DNA of 48,188 nt from Bacillota bacterium (GTDB lineage Bacteria; Bacillota; Bacilli; Alicyclobacillales; SLC66), in contig JAJZEE010000018.1 in assembly GCA_021805735.1 (NCBI GenBank), positions 1 through 48,188 of the forward strand, in the 5' to 3' direction. Numbering within the stretch: the stretch's first letter is position 1; the number at the start of each line of letters is the position of its first letter. The translations under genes and the position numbers were made by a program. Shown here piece after piece: positions 28,201 to 35,853 of this stretch. The notes beneath the pieces were generated by a model. The model worked only from the letters and a program-made list of their open reading frames with translations, made no database searches and was not told where the DNA came from.

Positions 28201-29656
28201 TGATTTGATCGCAGAGGAAATTCTAAAGACTATTCTGGGTTCTTCTTGGAAGCAAGTGGTTTGTTCTAACCTGGCGGATATGATCAGAATACTTCCGGCG
28301 GAAGGTCCTGGCAGCCAGCTTGGTATCAACTTCTGCTACTCTCTTGTACGCGGTGACACTGTCACGACTAGGAATGTAAATGGTAAGAAGATAAGAACTA
28401 GTTGGTTAACTAAATTCATTCAAGACAACAATCTCAGTGGTCTGAAAACCATATGTGAGAGGTGTGCATTAAAGTTTGAAGATGAACCGCATTTGCTGGC
28501 ACACCTCGCTCGATACTATTACGAGTTTACACTGGATTATGGTAAAGCGCGGGAAATCATGAACGATGCACTGCAGTCGAGTGAGGAGTGCACATATGAT
28601 AGCACTTTGAATCAAATGATGGGTATGACATACAAACGTGAATTGGAATCAATGATTAAATCTCGAGAGCCAGATCTCACAGCCCTATGGCAAGTACTCA
28701 ACAATGCTGAGGCATGGTTCCGGCTTGCGTGGGAAAGGGGGAGAAACAAGGAAGACCCCAAAGCATATGGCGCATATATTGGTGCGGCGCTAAGTCTTAT
28801 GGACTATGGATTGAATGCAAAGATTATAAGTGAAGGTGATGACAACTATACTGATATATTAGGCATAGCTGAAGAGGTCCTTGACGAGGCTAAATTTTAC
28901 CTTGATTACGACGATGGTAGCTATCTATACCAACTCGAGGAAAGGGTACGAGCCTATAGACAGGATGTTGACTTGCAACGAATTCGAACGATTTTAACCA
29001 AGAGTGATAATAGGCAAGTTCAGATGACTTATTTGCACAGAGTAAATGATCAAATCGTTCAAGCTGCTCTTCTGTCGAGCGAAAGAGATCAGCAGACATT
29101 GAGCTTAGTAAAAGATCTCAAACAAATAATGCAGTCTCAACCCAGTAGACAGATCTCGATCTGGTGGTGCATAATGTCACTTCGGCTAAAGGAGCCACCT
29201 TTGGAAGAGATCGAAGAAGAACTTTTGAGGATTGCGTCACCTCATGACTTACGGAGCCAATTTTATCTTATGTGTGTGCAGTTTATGTTAATGTTGAGAG
29301 GTCCTAGTATTGATTTGTACAACAGATACCAAAAAGCAAAGTCGGAATGTGCAACGCTGTCCTTGCAACCGTCGCAGGGGAAACGAAGAGAAATGATTGG
29401 ACGTGACATACGACTGATTCAAGGGCGCGAGATAAAAGATGAAACTGATGCTCTGGAAAGGTTTACGGGCATAACAGTTGTGGATACCTCCCCGGATATG
29501 GTCAGACCGTTTAGGGGATTTGTGGAACAGATACCTGCATTCAGGAACAGGGGTACTTCGGCAGTCTCGGTTAGGAAAGGAGATAGGCTCAAGGGGTATT
29601 TTGGTCTCACGTTGAAAGGGCCGAGGCTATTTAGTTATGAGCGGGATGATACATAA
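25220..29656 (+). CDS. Kinase-like / degenerate SIR2-like / STAND-type P-loop NTPase protein
   Basis: The 1478-aa protein has four parts. Residues about 30-375 form an aminoglycoside-phosphotransferase-like kinase with an apparently intact catalytic loop HGDLHGDN (225-232) and IDFGE (243-247). Residues about 410-650 resemble SIR2_2 (IGPGLLSACGFPT, then VYLRGD, then YVIAGF), but the usual Asn and His positions are replaced. A P-loop NTPase follows with Walker A GEPGAGTTT (753-761) and Walker B LLIADEQ (about 804-810). Residues about 1090-1400 are helical, TPR-like. The layout fits STAND sensors that detect infection and trigger an effector. A STAND gene downstream of HD-Hsp90 suggests a joint system. 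ATG at 25220 follows an in-frame stop, with GGTGA 6 nt upstream. Confidence 0.72.
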   Translation: MAQVHVGQHQPTAPGAMILQMFFKVETISVKTKITLGRSGASVFFVFVADAAGGTRLAVAKIQELNSLANETELHKQATAMADVNSMGHIIPEIIDEVEIDGWSGVLYGLAGTTVLRGNTLNHAINEEIPELSIVLESVSSFVYNWNKPYRVEERSPYELVQLMLGSRFLDKKLLDRFSSVAVNAHDKWIMFIGVDQLFPNPLYYLSDKDNWNGKTTLTCSVPNHGDLHGDNIILSRDTLNVIDFGELQPESSLFYDGRYLELHLLMDYLSFSKDMDRNYWNLLCATMCSSMSPQIPIPPGSKSRIVSEVVPTLRNQISLIADKPTMELLEPTFYLAGVAAGINFFRKTRDLDKARAALLYACYNLSAMLKHPAMEMFPGSGRTGSYVSWYGSETSDLRTEADILYEKISDDKFDLVLVIGPGLLSACGFPTDFEVLSAITDTSSLNKSMSELTMFDYTMSQVESTDVFKLSYIDKIESQLNKDEMRKTLDVLMKPNWKGILTWGVSTEPFQYIVNSGGNLRFDDVNNASDGSTQVGISSPWVYLRGDSSNYKSLVLGRNEWGGIHSRQKRIQFLIKFGSNLEREPRYVIAGFDTEEQTLLLEELKGTHPGADCLVVSDSNMDTSRFWQRPAPVQLRISIQQLMSLLETVHENRIIPNHVNVCRITFNRNGTSESFTLKSTDYNRVSKYIDVLHDGLPQCSGANDGEFYFGKTISWSELNKNLDVERNIAGVLQEQLLKDLQAGFPYRVNLVGEPGAGTTTIGLRTAWNIYFKFQIPVLVIKQYGPEILDHLRFFDENFERGFLLIADEQFIRFDDSERLFDTLKKERIPAVMLRIYHGDRYTYSRSDQSTRSFFLADELDLNDERPRFVNKLSPLVSEEKQAVLKQPQDSILLYMLTAFEREFIGVERFVRAHLSASVLSYIEEKTLVNTALATYFAKHPMSVTFIANTFNLNQQASPSDKYSSVLACLRKYANRLFVEKPLPNGQFGYAARHDLIAEEILKTILGSSWKQVVCSNLADMIRILPAEGPGSQLGINFCYSLVRGDTVTTRNVNGKKIRTSWLTKFIQDNNLSGLKTICERCALKFEDEPHLLAHLARYYYEFTLDYGKAREIMNDALQSSEECTYDSTLNQMMGMTYKRELESMIKSREPDLTALWQVLNNAEAWFRLAWERGRNKEDPKAYGAYIGAALSLMDYGLNAKIISEGDDNYTDILGIAEEVLDEAKFYLDYDDGSYLYQLEERVRAYRQDVDLQRIRTILTKSDNRQVQMTYLHRVNDQIVQAALLSSERDQQTLSLVKDLKQIMQSQPSRQISIWWCIMSLRLKEPPLEEIEEELLRIASPHDLRSQFYLMCVQFMLMLRGPSIDLYNRYQKAKSECATLSLQPSQGKRREMIGRDIRLIQGREIKDETDALERFTGITVVDTSPDMVRPFRGFVEQIPAFRNRGTSAVSVRKGDRLKGYFGLTLKGPRLFSYERDDT

Positions 29657-29721
29657 TTCGGTCTCTGATACACGGAAAGCTGCCTTTTGGCGGTGAGCCT
29701 CATGAATGGGACGGATATATC

Positions 29722-29761
29722 GTGGAGGTCGTGGTTCTGAACTACCACGGATCGCCTCCAC
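29722..29761. repeat. Hairpin element R3 (short form)
   Basis: GTGGAGG (29722-29728) pairs with CCTCCAC (29755-29761), and CGTGGT pairs with ACCACG inside, around the loop TCTGAACT. The element keeps the ends of R2 but lacks its 36-nt middle. The 3' arm TCGCCTCCACCAA is identical to the last 12 nt of tmRNA plus one base. It follows the NTPase gene by 65 nt. Confidence 0.8.
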
Positions 29762-29764
29762 CAA

Positions 29765-29789
29765 AAAAATCGCTATATAAGCGGTTTTT
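29765..29789. terminator. Intrinsic terminator after the large NTPase gene
   Basis: AAAAATCGCT (29765-29774) pairs with AGCGGTTTTT (29780-29789) around a 5-nt loop, with one G-U pair and A and T tracts on both sides. It should work in both directions and directly abuts R3. Confidence 0.7.
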
Positions 29790-29819
29790 CGCCTTTTAGA
29801 GGCCGAGTTTGCAGACCGA

Positions 29820-29880
29820 TTGTAGACATGGGGTCTTGATGTGGTTCGGCGGGCCTGATGCTGTAGACGAGATGTCTACA
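29820..29880. repeat. TGTAGAC motif cluster with perfect inverted repeat
   Basis: TGTAGAC occurs at 29821-29827 and 29862-29868, and its complement GTCTACA at 29874-29880, so 29862-29880 is a 7-bp inverted repeat with a 5-nt spacer. Two more copies lie at 41426-41442, just inside the right attachment site. I see no gene between about 29660 and 30100 apart from R3, the terminator and this cluster. Confidence 0.5.
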
Positions 29881-30103
29881 AACATGAAGGAATGGGTGTC
29901 GCCGTCGAGGCGACGGTCGGTTGATCAAACGGCAAGATTGCATCGGTCCTTTCCCTCAGGTTCATTTGGCACAGGGCATCCGTGCGTGCATCTTCTTCTT
30001 GTGTCTTTTCAAGCAAGTACCGTAGTTCTATAATTTGGAATATGCGAAGATGACACGAGCGAACAAGAGGGAAAGGTGCAACCACAAGGGGAGGATCCGG
30101 ACG

Positions 30104-30310
30104 ATGCGGTATACCGTCATTATGGAGAAATCGGACGAAGATTACTTTGTCTTTGTTCCAGCTCTCCCTGGATGTACGAGCAGTGGAAAGACGCAAGGGG
30201 AAGCACTGGAGAATATCCGTGAGGCGATCACTTTGACGCAAGAATATATGAGAGACAACGGGATCTTGTTGCCGAATGTGCAACAGATGGTGGCTGAGGT
30301 GGAAGCCTGA
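30104..30310 (+). CDS. hicB: HicB-family antitoxin
   Basis: The 68-aa protein has the HicB partial RNase H fold: MRYTVIMEKSDEDYFVFVPA, then LPGCTSSGKTQGEALENIREA. This short version lacks a C-terminal DNA-binding domain. GGGGAGG lies 9 nt upstream of the ATG. HicB neutralises the HicA mRNA interferase. The next reading frame starts in the overlap TGATG but is only 13 codons long, so the toxin has been lost. Confidence 0.82.
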   Translation: MRYTVIMEKSDEDYFVFVPALPGCTSSGKTQGEALENIREAITLTQEYMRDNGILLPNVQQMVAEVEA

Positions 30311-30351
30311 TGCCACCTCTCAAGTCGATTGGCGTGTCGAGTTGCAAGTGA
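30310..30351 (+). pseudogene. Truncated hicA toxin start
   Basis: An ATG overlapping the hicB stop opens MPPLKSIG, which resembles the usual HicA start, and ends at a TGA after 13 codons. No double-stranded-RNA-binding-like fold or catalytic His of HicA follows. The toxin was evidently cut off by a recombination joint near 30330. Confidence 0.5.
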
Positions 30352-30563
30352 AATGTGGTCTCGACCCTGACGATATACACTTCTTCATGAAGAGATTGGA
30401 ACGAACAGGATTCGTTTCGGAGATTACAGGAACGTTTGTCGGATACACCGGCGGGCAATTCATGATCACCCCCAGCCTCAAACGCTTCAATAGCTATTTG
30501 GCCCAGCATCCCGATTATACGGAACTAGGCTTGAATTTCAGTCAGAGCGATGGACTTGCTTGA
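30348..30563 (+). pseudogene. C-terminal fragment of an unidentified protein
   Basis: An open frame of about 71 codons reads KCGLDPDDIHFFMKRLERTG and continues through FVGYTGGQFMITPSLKRF to a natural-looking end. The character is a winged-helix-like C-terminus. No ribosome-binding site precedes it and it begins at the point where hicA breaks, so I read it as the tail of another gene joined here. Confidence 0.4.
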
Positions 30564-30592
30564 GGTTTAGAAATGAAATGAGGAAGTGGGCC

Positions 30593-31144
30593 ATGGACCA
30601 ACCGATTGGGCAAGTTCAGAGTCAATTCAATATCGAAAATGCCGATTGGTCGAGGGAGAAGGCGCAAGCCACTGAGACACTCAGAATCTTGTTGGATTCT
30701 GTTAAGGCCGAGTATGAGGCCGAGCAAGAACGTGCCAGTGCGTTCGAGGGGCGCTCGGGCATACTGCTGACTTTACTGTCCGCTTTGCTCGTGTACGATG
30801 CAACGTCATTTGCGATACCGCAGAATACCGTAGGAATTAAGATAGCTTCAATTCTCGTGTCAATGGAGTTGATTAGCATCCTGTCTCTGATAGTTGCTAT
30901 ATTCTCGACTCTCACCGTTTTGCGGCCCCGAGAATTTCATCGACTTGATTGTAGAAATATGTTATCTGAGATAGAACCGGGCTCTCTTATGATAAGACTC
31001 ATCAACGCTTATAACGAATCCACTCGATTGGCTGGACTGCAGATCGCACACAGAGAAACTCGATTCAAAGCCGCGATTTTCGCTTCCGTAATAGGTGTCT
31101 TGGCACTTGTCTTATCGCGTATAATACAGGTATACGTATCGTGA
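30593..31144 (+). CDS. Three-TM membrane protein with N-terminal helix
   Basis: The 183-aa product has a charged helical N-terminus (about 15-60, ending YEAEQERASAFEGRSG), two close membrane helices (about 58-78 and 84-112), a soluble linker and a C-terminal membrane helix (about 157-180). This plan is shared by small membrane effectors such as the Pycsar TM and SLATT types, but I cannot assign a family. ATG at 30593 is preferred to the upstream TTG because AGGAAG lies 6 nt before it. It has no nucleotide cyclase or other sensor next to it. Confidence 0.6.
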   Translation: MDQPIGQVQSQFNIENADWSREKAQATETLRILLDSVKAEYEAEQERASAFEGRSGILLTLLSALLVYDATSFAIPQNTVGIKIASILVSMELISILSLIVAIFSTLTVLRPREFHRLDCRNMLSEIEPGSLMIRLINAYNESTRLAGLQIAHRETRFKAAIFASVIGVLALVLSRIIQVYVS

Positions 31145-31170
31145 GTTAGTCGGGATGAGGTGACAAAATC

Positions 31171-31404
31171 CTGGACCCGAAAAGTGTAGCAAATCAGCAA
31201 TTCCTACAAATGATTCAGCGTATTCGGGCCAGTGCGAATGTTCCGGTCTATAACCAGCAAAACCAAATGACGTCTCAAGCATCGGTCATGTTGGATTTAC
31301 GTTCGGTCACAAAGAGTGCGAACAGAGACTTGCGCGTATTCAACGACAGCGCTGAGTTACTAAATGCTTATAAACGAAATGGGAACGTCCCTCTAAATGA
31401 ATGA
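31171..31404 (+). CDS. Small hypothetical protein with possible non-ATG start
   Basis: An open frame reads LDPKSVANQQFLQMIQRIRA and ends NGNVPLNE. It follows an in-frame TGA at 31156. A good GAGGTGA site (31157-31163) is followed by ATC (31168) and CTG (31171) in frame but by no ATG until 31210, giving 77 residues from CTG or 64 from ATG. The codons look plausible for a real gene. No homologous family is recognised. It follows the membrane-protein gene by 26 nt and may be cotranscribed. Confidence 0.4.
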   Translation: MDPKSVANQQFLQMIQRIRASANVPVYNQQNQMTSQASVMLDLRSVTKSANRDLRVFNDSAELLNAYKRNGNVPLNE

Positions 31405-31858
31405 GTGAGGTGTGGGCTTGGAGCTTGGCTTTCATGGAACCGATTCGTGCATGGCGAACTAACGCATTGGTGCCTACGGTTTTGATCCACGCGTGGTTGC
31501 ATCTCGATTCTCTGGGGCAGTGAAACGAACCATCGTACCAGACCCCGGCACTGTCAGCGCGGGGTCTGGTGGGTACAATCCTCCTATTGTCCAAAACGTT
31601 CACAGAGGCTCTCAAGTGCCGTAGGGAGGCGTTTGGGGGACTTTGTCCTATTCTTTACCCATACCGAGGCTTGGCGGCTCGTCTACAGCGGCCTCTTACG
31701 CGGGCACGGTGGGTTGAGGAATTCGCCCTGCCCGTCAACCCTTTTCCCTGCTTTGATGTCGGAGGATCGTTTTCACTAGAACGCACTGCTTCATGAACAG
31801 GGCATGAGCCCACAATGATTCGGCAAGTGCACTGGGGCAATCGGAGCGGGTTGTTCAC
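31405..31858. other. Degenerate stretch without an intact gene
   Basis: No open frame here reads like a conserved protein. The part near 31630-31858 directly precedes the surviving reverse-transcriptase C-terminus and may be degraded intron or recombination debris. GACCCCGGCACTG and CAGCGCGGGGTC (31542-31568) form a hairpin-like inverted repeat. Confidence 0.4.
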
Positions 31859-32063
31859 ATGACGACCAATTCCCGACGGGGCCCATGGTTCATGGCGAGG
31901 ATACTGAACCCAATCATGGATAAGGCCTACTTTGACGCGCTGGGTTTGAAGAGTCTTCAGGAGAGGTATCTGCAACTTCGTGGAGTTTCATGAACCGCCG
32001 TATGCGGAACCACATGTACGGTGGTGTGAGAGGTCGGGGGCTTGGCGCCCCCTCCTACTCGAT
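31859..32063 (+). mobile_element. 3' end of a group II intron (maturase C-terminus, domains V-VI)
   Basis: A 44-codon frame (31859-31993) reads like the last residues of an intron-encoded reverse transcriptase/maturase (NSRRGPWFMARIL, then LGLKSLQERYLQLRGVS). It is followed at once by a 34-nt segment (31992-32025) with the sequence pattern of group II domain V (ACCGCCGT pairing with ACGGTGGT). A domain-VI-like stem with CCTACTCGAT at its 3' end (to about 32063) comes next. The upstream intron and most of the reverse transcriptase are missing, so it cannot splice or move. Confidence 0.72.
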
Positions 32064-32285
32064 TGACCGTTTCGGAAGCGCGTTTCTTGTTGAAGAATGC
32101 CTTTACATCACCTAAAATATCATATAACTTGAACGTATTCGTAATCGCACCGCAAGGCCGGTAAGTCGAGGAAGGGCGGCCGTCACCTCCCGCCACCAGC
32201 GCAACACCGGATCCTTGGGAGAGTGGACGTCAATCCGACCCTCCCACGATGTACTGCGGAAGTCTGAAAAACAGGAGAGATATTC

Positions 32286-33347
32286 ATGAAATGGATCTTC
32301 CATCAGACCGCCAGACTCCTGACCACCGTCATCTTGTCTGGATCGATTTGTTTCGGTGGCATCTCCAATGTTGCCATCGCACAAACGACCGGGAGATGGC
32401 GCGTGGTCGGTGGTGACCAAGATCTTTCGCGCTATGGAGCGAAAATGGTTACAACATTGACAGCCATCGACGGGATTCTTTATGCGGGAACGGATGACGG
32501 CGTCTACGATTTAGAAAAAGGAACCTGGCACCCGGTTGGGAAAAGCGGTGGATTTAACACCTATGAGCTTCTGAATGCCTACGGTACGCTGTTCGGCGCG
32601 TTCGCATCAAACGGTACCCTGTTCGCGAGGTTTGTATCCAGTGGCGTAGGCGTGTTCGACAAAGGAAAATGGTACCAAGTGGGTAAATCAGAAATTCCTA
32701 ATATCTATAAAATCGCCGTCTTAGGGCACACCTTGTACGCGGGGGCGGCCTCGGGGATATACTCGCTCGAGAACAACGGTACGTGGCGCATATTTGGAGG
32801 TTCATCGTCACCGCAATTATCTTCCGTGGGGTTTTTGGCCAATGTCGGCGGTACGCTATACGCAGACGGGAATATGCCATACGCAGACGGGAACGGCAAT
32901 CGAAAAAAGATAGAAAATGGCCTTGTTATGTACCGAAAGGGTACATGGCAACCGGTCGGAACGCTCGTCTCTGAGAATGCACTCGTACGAAACGGCGTGA
33001 ATGCACTTGTACGATACGGCCGTACACTGTATGCCGCGACCGACGCCGGCGTGTACACCTATAGCCAGCGGGTGTCTCACTCATCGAGCGCGGTTTCGTG
33101 GATCCTGAGTGGCCTGAAAAATGCCGGCCCTGTGAACGCTTTACTTGTCATGCATGGAGTCTTGTTCGCGGGAACCGAGAATGGGGTATATTCGCTGACC
33201 GCCGGTTCCTGGCATCGAGTCGGGGCAGACATCCTGGATCCCGAAGCCGGAGGACCGGCACCCAGCTTGATCTCGACATTGTATGGAACTGGGCAGACTT
33301 TATATGCCGCGGGTGTAAATGTGTATTCGTTCCATGTGGGCTGGTGA
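32286..33347 (+). CDS. Secreted propeller-like repeat protein (paralogue 1)
   Basis: The 353-aa protein has a signal peptide (basic start, hydrophobic core about 10-28, likely cleavage after NVAIAQ). It then has repeated blades of the form LYAGTDDGVY-x-GTWHPVG, with about seven LYA or LFA strands spaced 40-55 residues apart. This pattern suggests a beta-propeller. Function is unknown; extracellular binding is likely. CAGGAGAG precedes the ATG. Two intact paralogues and a fragment lie within 8 kb, with no other secreted-protein machinery nearby. Confidence 0.7.
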   Translation: MKWIFHQTARLLTTVILSGSICFGGISNVAIAQTTGRWRVVGGDQDLSRYGAKMVTTLTAIDGILYAGTDDGVYDLEKGTWHPVGKSGGFNTYELLNAYGTLFGAFASNGTLFARFVSSGVGVFDKGKWYQVGKSEIPNIYKIAVLGHTLYAGAASGIYSLENNGTWRIFGGSSSPQLSSVGFLANVGGTLYADGNMPYADGNGNRKKIENGLVMYRKGTWQPVGTLVSENALVRNGVNALVRYGRTLYAATDAGVYTYSQRVSHSSSAVSWILSGLKNAGPVNALLVMHGVLFAGTENGVYSLTAGSWHRVGADILDPEAGGPAPSLISTLYGTGQTLYAAGVNVYSFHVGW

Positions 33348-33375
33348 GCGGTCGGGGTACCTCACCGCCCGCCGC

Positions 33376-33490
33376 ACGCGTACACCCCTCCTTGTTCAAG
33401 GTTTCCCGTCGTCGCGGCATACAAGACTCCCTTCATGACGAGCAACGCATTGACCGACAAACCATCCAAGCCGACTTCACTCCAAGTTCC
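33376..33490 (-). pseudogene. Fragment of a fourth propeller-like gene
   Basis: Read on the minus strand, this stretch encodes GTWSEVGLDGLSVNALLVM, followed by KGVLYAATTGNLEQGGVYA. That is close to the C-terminal blades of the 623-aa protein at 36220-38091 (GTWTQVGLDNLPVNTLLVMK and following). Both ends are broken. It lies inverted relative to its paralogues and beside a transposase remnant. Confidence 0.7.
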
Positions 33491-33522
33491 TTCGAAAATC
33501 TACGATTGCAACCTACCTTTTC

Positions 33523-33977
33523 TCATAGTCTCCGCGTTCTCAACCAACTGTTCATCAGAACATACACAATCTCGTCCGTCGCCGCCGTGTAGGCCTCGAT
33601 CAATTCTCGGGCCAGATCCACCGTGTTCTTAAAGGCGATCCCAATCTGCGTACGCTTTTCCACTCGGAAGTACGGGCGAAAGTTCCACGGGATCGAGAGG
33701 GCGCCCGTGACCACATGCAACGTGACCACATGCAACGTGCGACCATACGCTCTTGCCCTCGGAGTGCGCGTAGCGTAGCGTAGTGAAAGTTCAGTCGCTC
33801 CATTCGGTTCGTCGAGGGTTTGCGAATGGAATGGGTGACATCGACGATGAGGAACGTCACCTTGCGTCCGGTCGTCTGCTTGGCGTGCCCCCGTATGATC
33901 AACTGACGCAAAAACCGCAAGCGGCTTCGGTTCAGGCGAAGATGATTCCACGGGGCTTCGGCCAGAAAACGTGTCAT
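33523..33977 (-). pseudogene. DDE transposase remnant (IS701/IS4-like)
   Basis: Two minus-strand frames together resemble a DDE transposase. One reads TRFLAEAPWNHLRLNRSRL and VTFLIVDVTHSIRK, the other SIPWNFRPYFRVEKRTQIGI and DLARELIEAYTAATDEIVY. A frameshift and a tandem 15-bp duplication (GTGACCACATGCAAC, about 33709-33738) separate them. Ends and inverted repeats are not visible. Confidence 0.7.
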
Positions 33978-34156
33978 GGCAACAATATGCTGGACGACTT
34001 CATCGAATCAACGATTTAAAACATGAAGTACAAATTTATGACTATATTGACGGTCATGTCCCTATGTTTCTGCGCATGCATCAAAAACGGCTTAAGGGAT
34101 ATCAAGCGATGGGCTATACTGAGCGTGTGACAAGATCAAAGCAAGGACTGAGATGA
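33977..34156 (+). pseudogene. C-terminal fragment of a DEAD/DEAH-type helicase
   Basis: The frame reads WQQYAGRLHRINDLKHEVQI, then YDYIDGHVPMFLRMHQKRLK and GYQAMGY. This matches the motif VI region (QYAGRLHR) and C-terminus of SF2 helicases of the restriction-subunit type. The joint with the transposase remnant is at about 33977, so the rest of the gene was lost there. Confidence 0.65.
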
Positions 34157-34303
34157 AATCACGTGTTTTATTTAGAATGATTCAGTTTATAATGAAATTG
34201 ATTGATAAGGCATGGTTCTTTGGGGCAAACAGAATAGGAAATCCTGGTGTCATTCGTAAGTGGTAACGTATGCTATAGGAAACGGTGAAAGGGCGAGATT
34301 TTG

Positions 34304-34587
34304 ATGGCCTTGAATGAAAAGCTTGACCCTGATCTTGCGATAAAACTTCGGGATTTTTTGAAAAAAATCACATTAGTCGCAAGCGGATTGTGATTGATAT
34401 GGAGTCGGAGACCATTGAATTGAATGCTGCTGATGATTTGGATGAAATTTTAAGTGCACCGCAGGACTTCACGGTGGAGGAGGCAGAAGCGGTCATTGAA
34501 AATATTCGACGCTCCCGTGAGGAGTGGATCTTGCTTTCGTATCAAGGAACAAACAACTTCGATTTGCAAAAGCAGACTATGGCGTAG
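34304..34587 (+). pseudogene. Small acidic protein split by a -1 frameshift
   Basis: The first frame (ATG 34304) reads MALNEKLDPDLAIKLRDFLK. The other frame continues NHISRKRIVIDMESETIEL and on to QKQTMA (stop 34587). The switch lies at a run of seven A (34361-34367). The joined product would be about 94 aa, antitoxin-like in size and acidity. This may be a simple indel in a homopolymer, a sequencing error or programmed frameshifting. No partner gene is intact. Confidence 0.45.
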
Positions 34588-34809
34588 AGTTCATTGAACC
34601 TTAAGTTGGTTGGATGCGTGTTAATTTTGAAATTTTTGGCCTCCATCAGACCACGTCCAGTTGTTGGAAGGTTATGGTGGGGTCGTGGTGTTGGCCTTAT
34701 CCAGTCGCCCATGAAAAAGTCATTTCTATATATTTGTAGAGTAAAGGCTGAGCAGGGCTCAGTCCTTCACTCCACAGTTAAACGAAACGTAACCAAACTA
34801 TAGCGTACC

Positions 34810-35730
34810 CTAGCTGTCCTCCTGATTGCTGCCCCGTTTCACGGGTCCACCATACCCTCCGCTGGCGATCCGAGCCAGTACGCGGATGCGTGCGTTCTCG
34901 TGCGCAGTACACCAGATCAGACCGAGTTCGACTGGAGGCAGATCCCGCATTGGAATGAGCACGACCCCGGTGCCGTTCAGCATTCGCGACAACGATGCTA
35001 CGGTGAGATGAACCATCTGACCGCGAGCTACCATGCTTATCGTTTCATGCACCGTACGGACCACCTGGGGGTGAAAGGTAAGCGGCCGTCCGGACGGGGT
35101 CTGTGAAGGGGTGAATGGGAAGCGAGAAGCCCGATATAGCCTGGGCACTTCGGGGAAAGGGTAATCGGTGAGTTCCTCCATCGACACCGAATCCCGTCCC
35201 GCAAGTGGGTGGTCGGCCGCCACCGCCAGCATGCGCTTCTGTACGTCGATAGTCGGGCCCAGAGTGAGATCCGGCTCGTCAAACGTCAACCAGTTGACCA
35301 GGACGTCGATCTCGCCGCGCCGCAAATCGTCGAGCGGAACGTCTATCGCCACTTCGCGGACGACAAGCTCGCAATCGGGGTTGGCCGCCTCAAAGGCCCG
35401 CACAAGACGGTTGAGCGCTTCGCCAGCTGCTGTAGCGATGAAGCCGATGCGCAACCGACCGGCCGTGGATTCGGCAGCGGTGCGGGCGGCGGCTAGGGCC
35501 GCGACCATCTGATCGTATGCGGGCCGAAGATCGTTCCGAAATTGTTCGCCGAGCGGGGTTAGCCGTACCCGCCGGCTACTCCGCTCGAAGAGTTTGCCTC
35601 CGACCCGCTGCTCCAAAGACGCCGTCAAACGGCTGACTCGTGGCTGCGGGAGGTGTAACCGCTCGGAGGCGCGACCAAAGTGCAGTTCCTCGCAAAGTAC
35701 CAAGAACACCTCCATCTCGGTGATGTCCAC
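34810..35730 (-). CDS. LysR-family transcriptional regulator
   Basis: The 306-aa protein has the LysR N-terminal winged helix (MEVFLVLCEELHFGRASERL, then RVSRLTASLEQRVGGKLFER, residues about 6-56) and a periplasmic-binding-like effector domain (about 90-295). LysR regulators usually control the divergently transcribed gene. That gene is an aldo/keto reductase, now only a fragment (35854-36126). The regulator itself looks intact. Confidence 0.93.
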   Translation of the reverse strand: MDITEMEVFLVLCEELHFGRASERLHLPQPRVSRLTASLEQRVGGKLFERSSRRVRLTPLGEQFRNDLRPAYDQMVAALAAARTAAESTAGRLRIGFIATAAGEALNRLVRAFEAANPDCELVVREVAIDVPLDDLRRGEIDVLVNWLTFDEPDLTLGPTIDVQKRMLAVAADHPLAGRDSVSMEELTDYPFPEVPRLYRASRFPFTPSQTPSGRPLTFHPQVVRTVHETISMVARGQMVHLTVASLSRMLNGTGVVLIPMRDLPPVELGLIWCTAHENARIRVLARIASGGYGGPVKRGSNQEDS

Positions 35731-35853
35731 GTGCCTGACCCCTCCGATTCATACATTTTCGACATCAATTATTGCACATTTCGCCGTTGATCGACTAGCT
35801 AGACTCATCCTACATTTATAGTATATGGTCACATTTTTGCGGGAGGAGTCGCG

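Noticed and set aside
34675-34690. GGTGGGGTCGTGG resembles the left arm of the R elements
   Set aside because: No matching CCTCCACC right arm or CGGAT core lies at the right distance, so I do not count it as a family member.
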